DNA from: Gammaproteobacteria bacterium
GTDB taxonomy: Bacteria; Pseudomonadota; Gammaproteobacteria; JAABTG01
Reading direction: 5' to 3'
NCBI GenBank assembly: GCA_030066245.1
Contig: JASJBY010000058.1
Span: forward strand, 1 to 15,673
DNA: 15,673 nucleotides
Below are positions 14,541 to 15,673 of the stretch, in pieces; position 1 is the stretch's first letter; the number at the start of each line of letters is the position of its first letter. The notes under the pieces were generated by a model, which was not told where the DNA came from, made no database searches, and saw only the letters and a list, made by a program, of their open reading frames with translations. The translations under genes and the position numbers were made by a program.

Positions 14541-15668
14541 TCATCGCCCCGTCACGGCCGCTTTCAGCGGCAGCCGAGGTCGCGGGTCCCCGGCACCGGC
14601 ACCCTCGAGCGAGACCACCTCTTCTGCTTTGGCCCTGCCCAGATGTGCCGCGCTCGCCAACCGCCGGCGGCGGTCCTCGCGGGGCAGCTCGGCCCATTCC
14701 GCCACCTCGGCATAGAATGACGCCATCCGGCCCTGATGGCGCGCGAGCAGGGCCTCGAAGCCGGGCACCAGGTCGTGGTAGGTCGCCACCGAAGCCACGC
14801 GCGCATTGTTGAGGCCGGCGGCAAACCAGCGATCATAGCGATTATCACCTTCCCAGCCGGCTTTCATCTGCGCGTAGCGCGAGCGCATCTCGGCGAAAAT
14901 TCGCGCCTTCTCGCGGCGTTTCTCTGGGTCGCTCCGGGGCGAGTCATACACGTCCCGGAGCTGCCCGCGGGTCGCGAACACCAGGTCCAGAAAGTCGTCC
15001 TGGAAACGCTCAGACCGTTCTCTGGCCGCCTTCATGCCCGCGCCGCCCTGAGCCGTCAGCCAGCGTCGCACGCCCTCGCGCTCCACGGTCACCGCGAAGG
15101 CCTCGTTGAAGCCGGAATCGTCCTTCACGTACACCACCTGATGGGCCAGCTCATGGAAAATCAGGCCGGCCAGGCGGGGCTCGGGCCAGTAGACCACACT
15201 GCTGGGCAGCGGGTCGTCGAACCAGCCGAGGGTGGAATAAGCCGGCACGCCACCTACGTAAACGTCATATCCCTGCTGAGCCAGTTTGTCGCCGTATGCC
15301 TCGGCCGACGTTTGGGAAAAGTAGCCGCGATAGCTGACGCAGCCGGCGAAAAGAAAACACCAGGTCTTGGCCTCGAGAGACAGCTCGGGGGCGGCAACCA
15401 CGGCCCACACCACATGGGACCGACCGATGTCCACGTAGCTCCGATAGCTGTTGTTATCGGGCAGACCCAGTTCCCGGGTGGCGAAATCTCTGATCTTTCC
15501 CACCAGCAGCAGTCGTTCGCGCAGCTCAGGCGGCGTGTCCTCCGCGTCCACCAGCTCGCTGACGGGCTCCTGGTCGTGCATCAGCCGCAGGTGCCCATCG
15601 ATAGACTGAGCGTAATAGCCCATGGTCTCGCAGCCGGCGAGAAGCCCAGCGATAACCAGCCACGGCAT
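14541..15668 (-). CDS. COG4324-type putative aminopeptidase lipoprotein (5' end may lie outside)
   Basis: The visible 375 residues match the bacterial predicted aminopeptidase family COG4324. A lipobox, LLAGC (Cys13), implies lipid anchoring. The zinc-peptidase motif HELAH is at 172-176, and NEAFAVTVE (188-196) supplies the third ligand. Family segments such as AAPELSLEAKTWCFLFAGCVSYRGYF, YDVYVGGVPAYSTLGWFDDPLPSS and the C-terminal AGLNNARVASVATY are present. The signal peptide before the lipobox is very short if the ATG at 15668 is the start, and the frame stays open to the window edge, so the true start may lie a few residues upstream, outside the window. The peptidase role is inferred from motifs. 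Confidence 0.85.
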   Translation of the reverse strand: MPWLVIAGLLAGCETMGYYAQSIDGHLRLMHDQEPVSELVDAEDTPPELRERLLLVGKIRDFATRELGLPDNNSYRSYVDIGRSHVVWAVVAAPELSLEAKTWCFLFAGCVSYRGYFSQTSAEAYGDKLAQQGYDVYVGGVPAYSTLGWFDDPLPSSVVYWPEPRLAGLIFHELAHQVVYVKDDSGFNEAFAVTVEREGVRRWLTAQGGAGMKAARERSERFQDDFLDLVFATRGQLRDVYDSPRSDPEKRREKARIFAEMRSRYAQMKAGWEGDNRYDRWFAAGLNNARVASVATYHDLVPGFEALLARHQGRMASFYAEVAEWAELPREDRRRRLASAAHLGRAKAEEVVSLEGAGAGDPRPRLPLKAAVTGR

Positions 15669-15673
15669 GCGCC

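Overview
The window looks like chromosomal DNA from a GC-rich gammaproteobacterium. It carries a UDP-MurNAc-tripeptide ligase (mpl), a flavin prenyltransferase (ubiX), MtfA, YqcC, YjbQ and a COG4324-type lipoprotein peptidase. The lineage cannot be fixed from sequence alone. The LDH-like malate dehydrogenase and the overall gene mix would suit a Chromatiales/Ectothiorhodospiraceae-like organism, but that is inference. There are no rRNA, tRNA, CRISPR or transposase genes.

Layout. Positions 1-1220 hold an unassigned edge, a palindromic repeat and an EamA-family transporter (minus strand), which diverges from mdh (plus). The mdh gene converges on a minus-strand pair, mtfA-yqcC. Diverging from mtfA is a tight plus-strand operon: unknown membrane protein, mpl, ubiX, then a Lon-substrate-binding-domain protein. 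The successive junctions are 5, -8 and -8 bp. A 389-bp non-coding stretch with a promoter-like region follows, and then rpfF. In the second half everything is on the minus strand, transcribed right to left: COG4324 peptidase, atypical SDR, yjbQ, YbbO-like SDR, rpfG, rpfC.

The centrepiece is a complete diffusible-signal-factor (DSF) quorum-sensing locus at 7041-12117. RpfF is a crotonase-fold DSF synthase with both catalytic glutamates. RpfC is a membrane hybrid sensor kinase with a C-terminal HPt domain. RpfG is a receiver plus HD-GYP cyclic-di-GMP phosphodiesterase. RpfF would make a cis-2-unsaturated fatty acid, RpfC would sense it and restrain RpfF, and phosphotransfer to RpfG would lower c-di-GMP. 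The convergent arrangement rpfF> <rpfC <rpfG matches the one known from Xanthomonas, but rpfB and rpfH are missing from it.

Three details go beyond a textbook rpf locus. RpfC has an extra degenerate receiver between the kinase core and the true receiver. The region before rpfF has an FNR/CRP-family-type box (ATGAT-N4-ATCAA) placed as in a class II activated promoter over a TATAGT -10. The resulting leader would be about 300 nt and contains inverted repeats. A six-copy 7-bp tandem repeat upstream of yjbQ and a palindrome that includes the stop codon of the EamA gene are the other non-coding structures of note.
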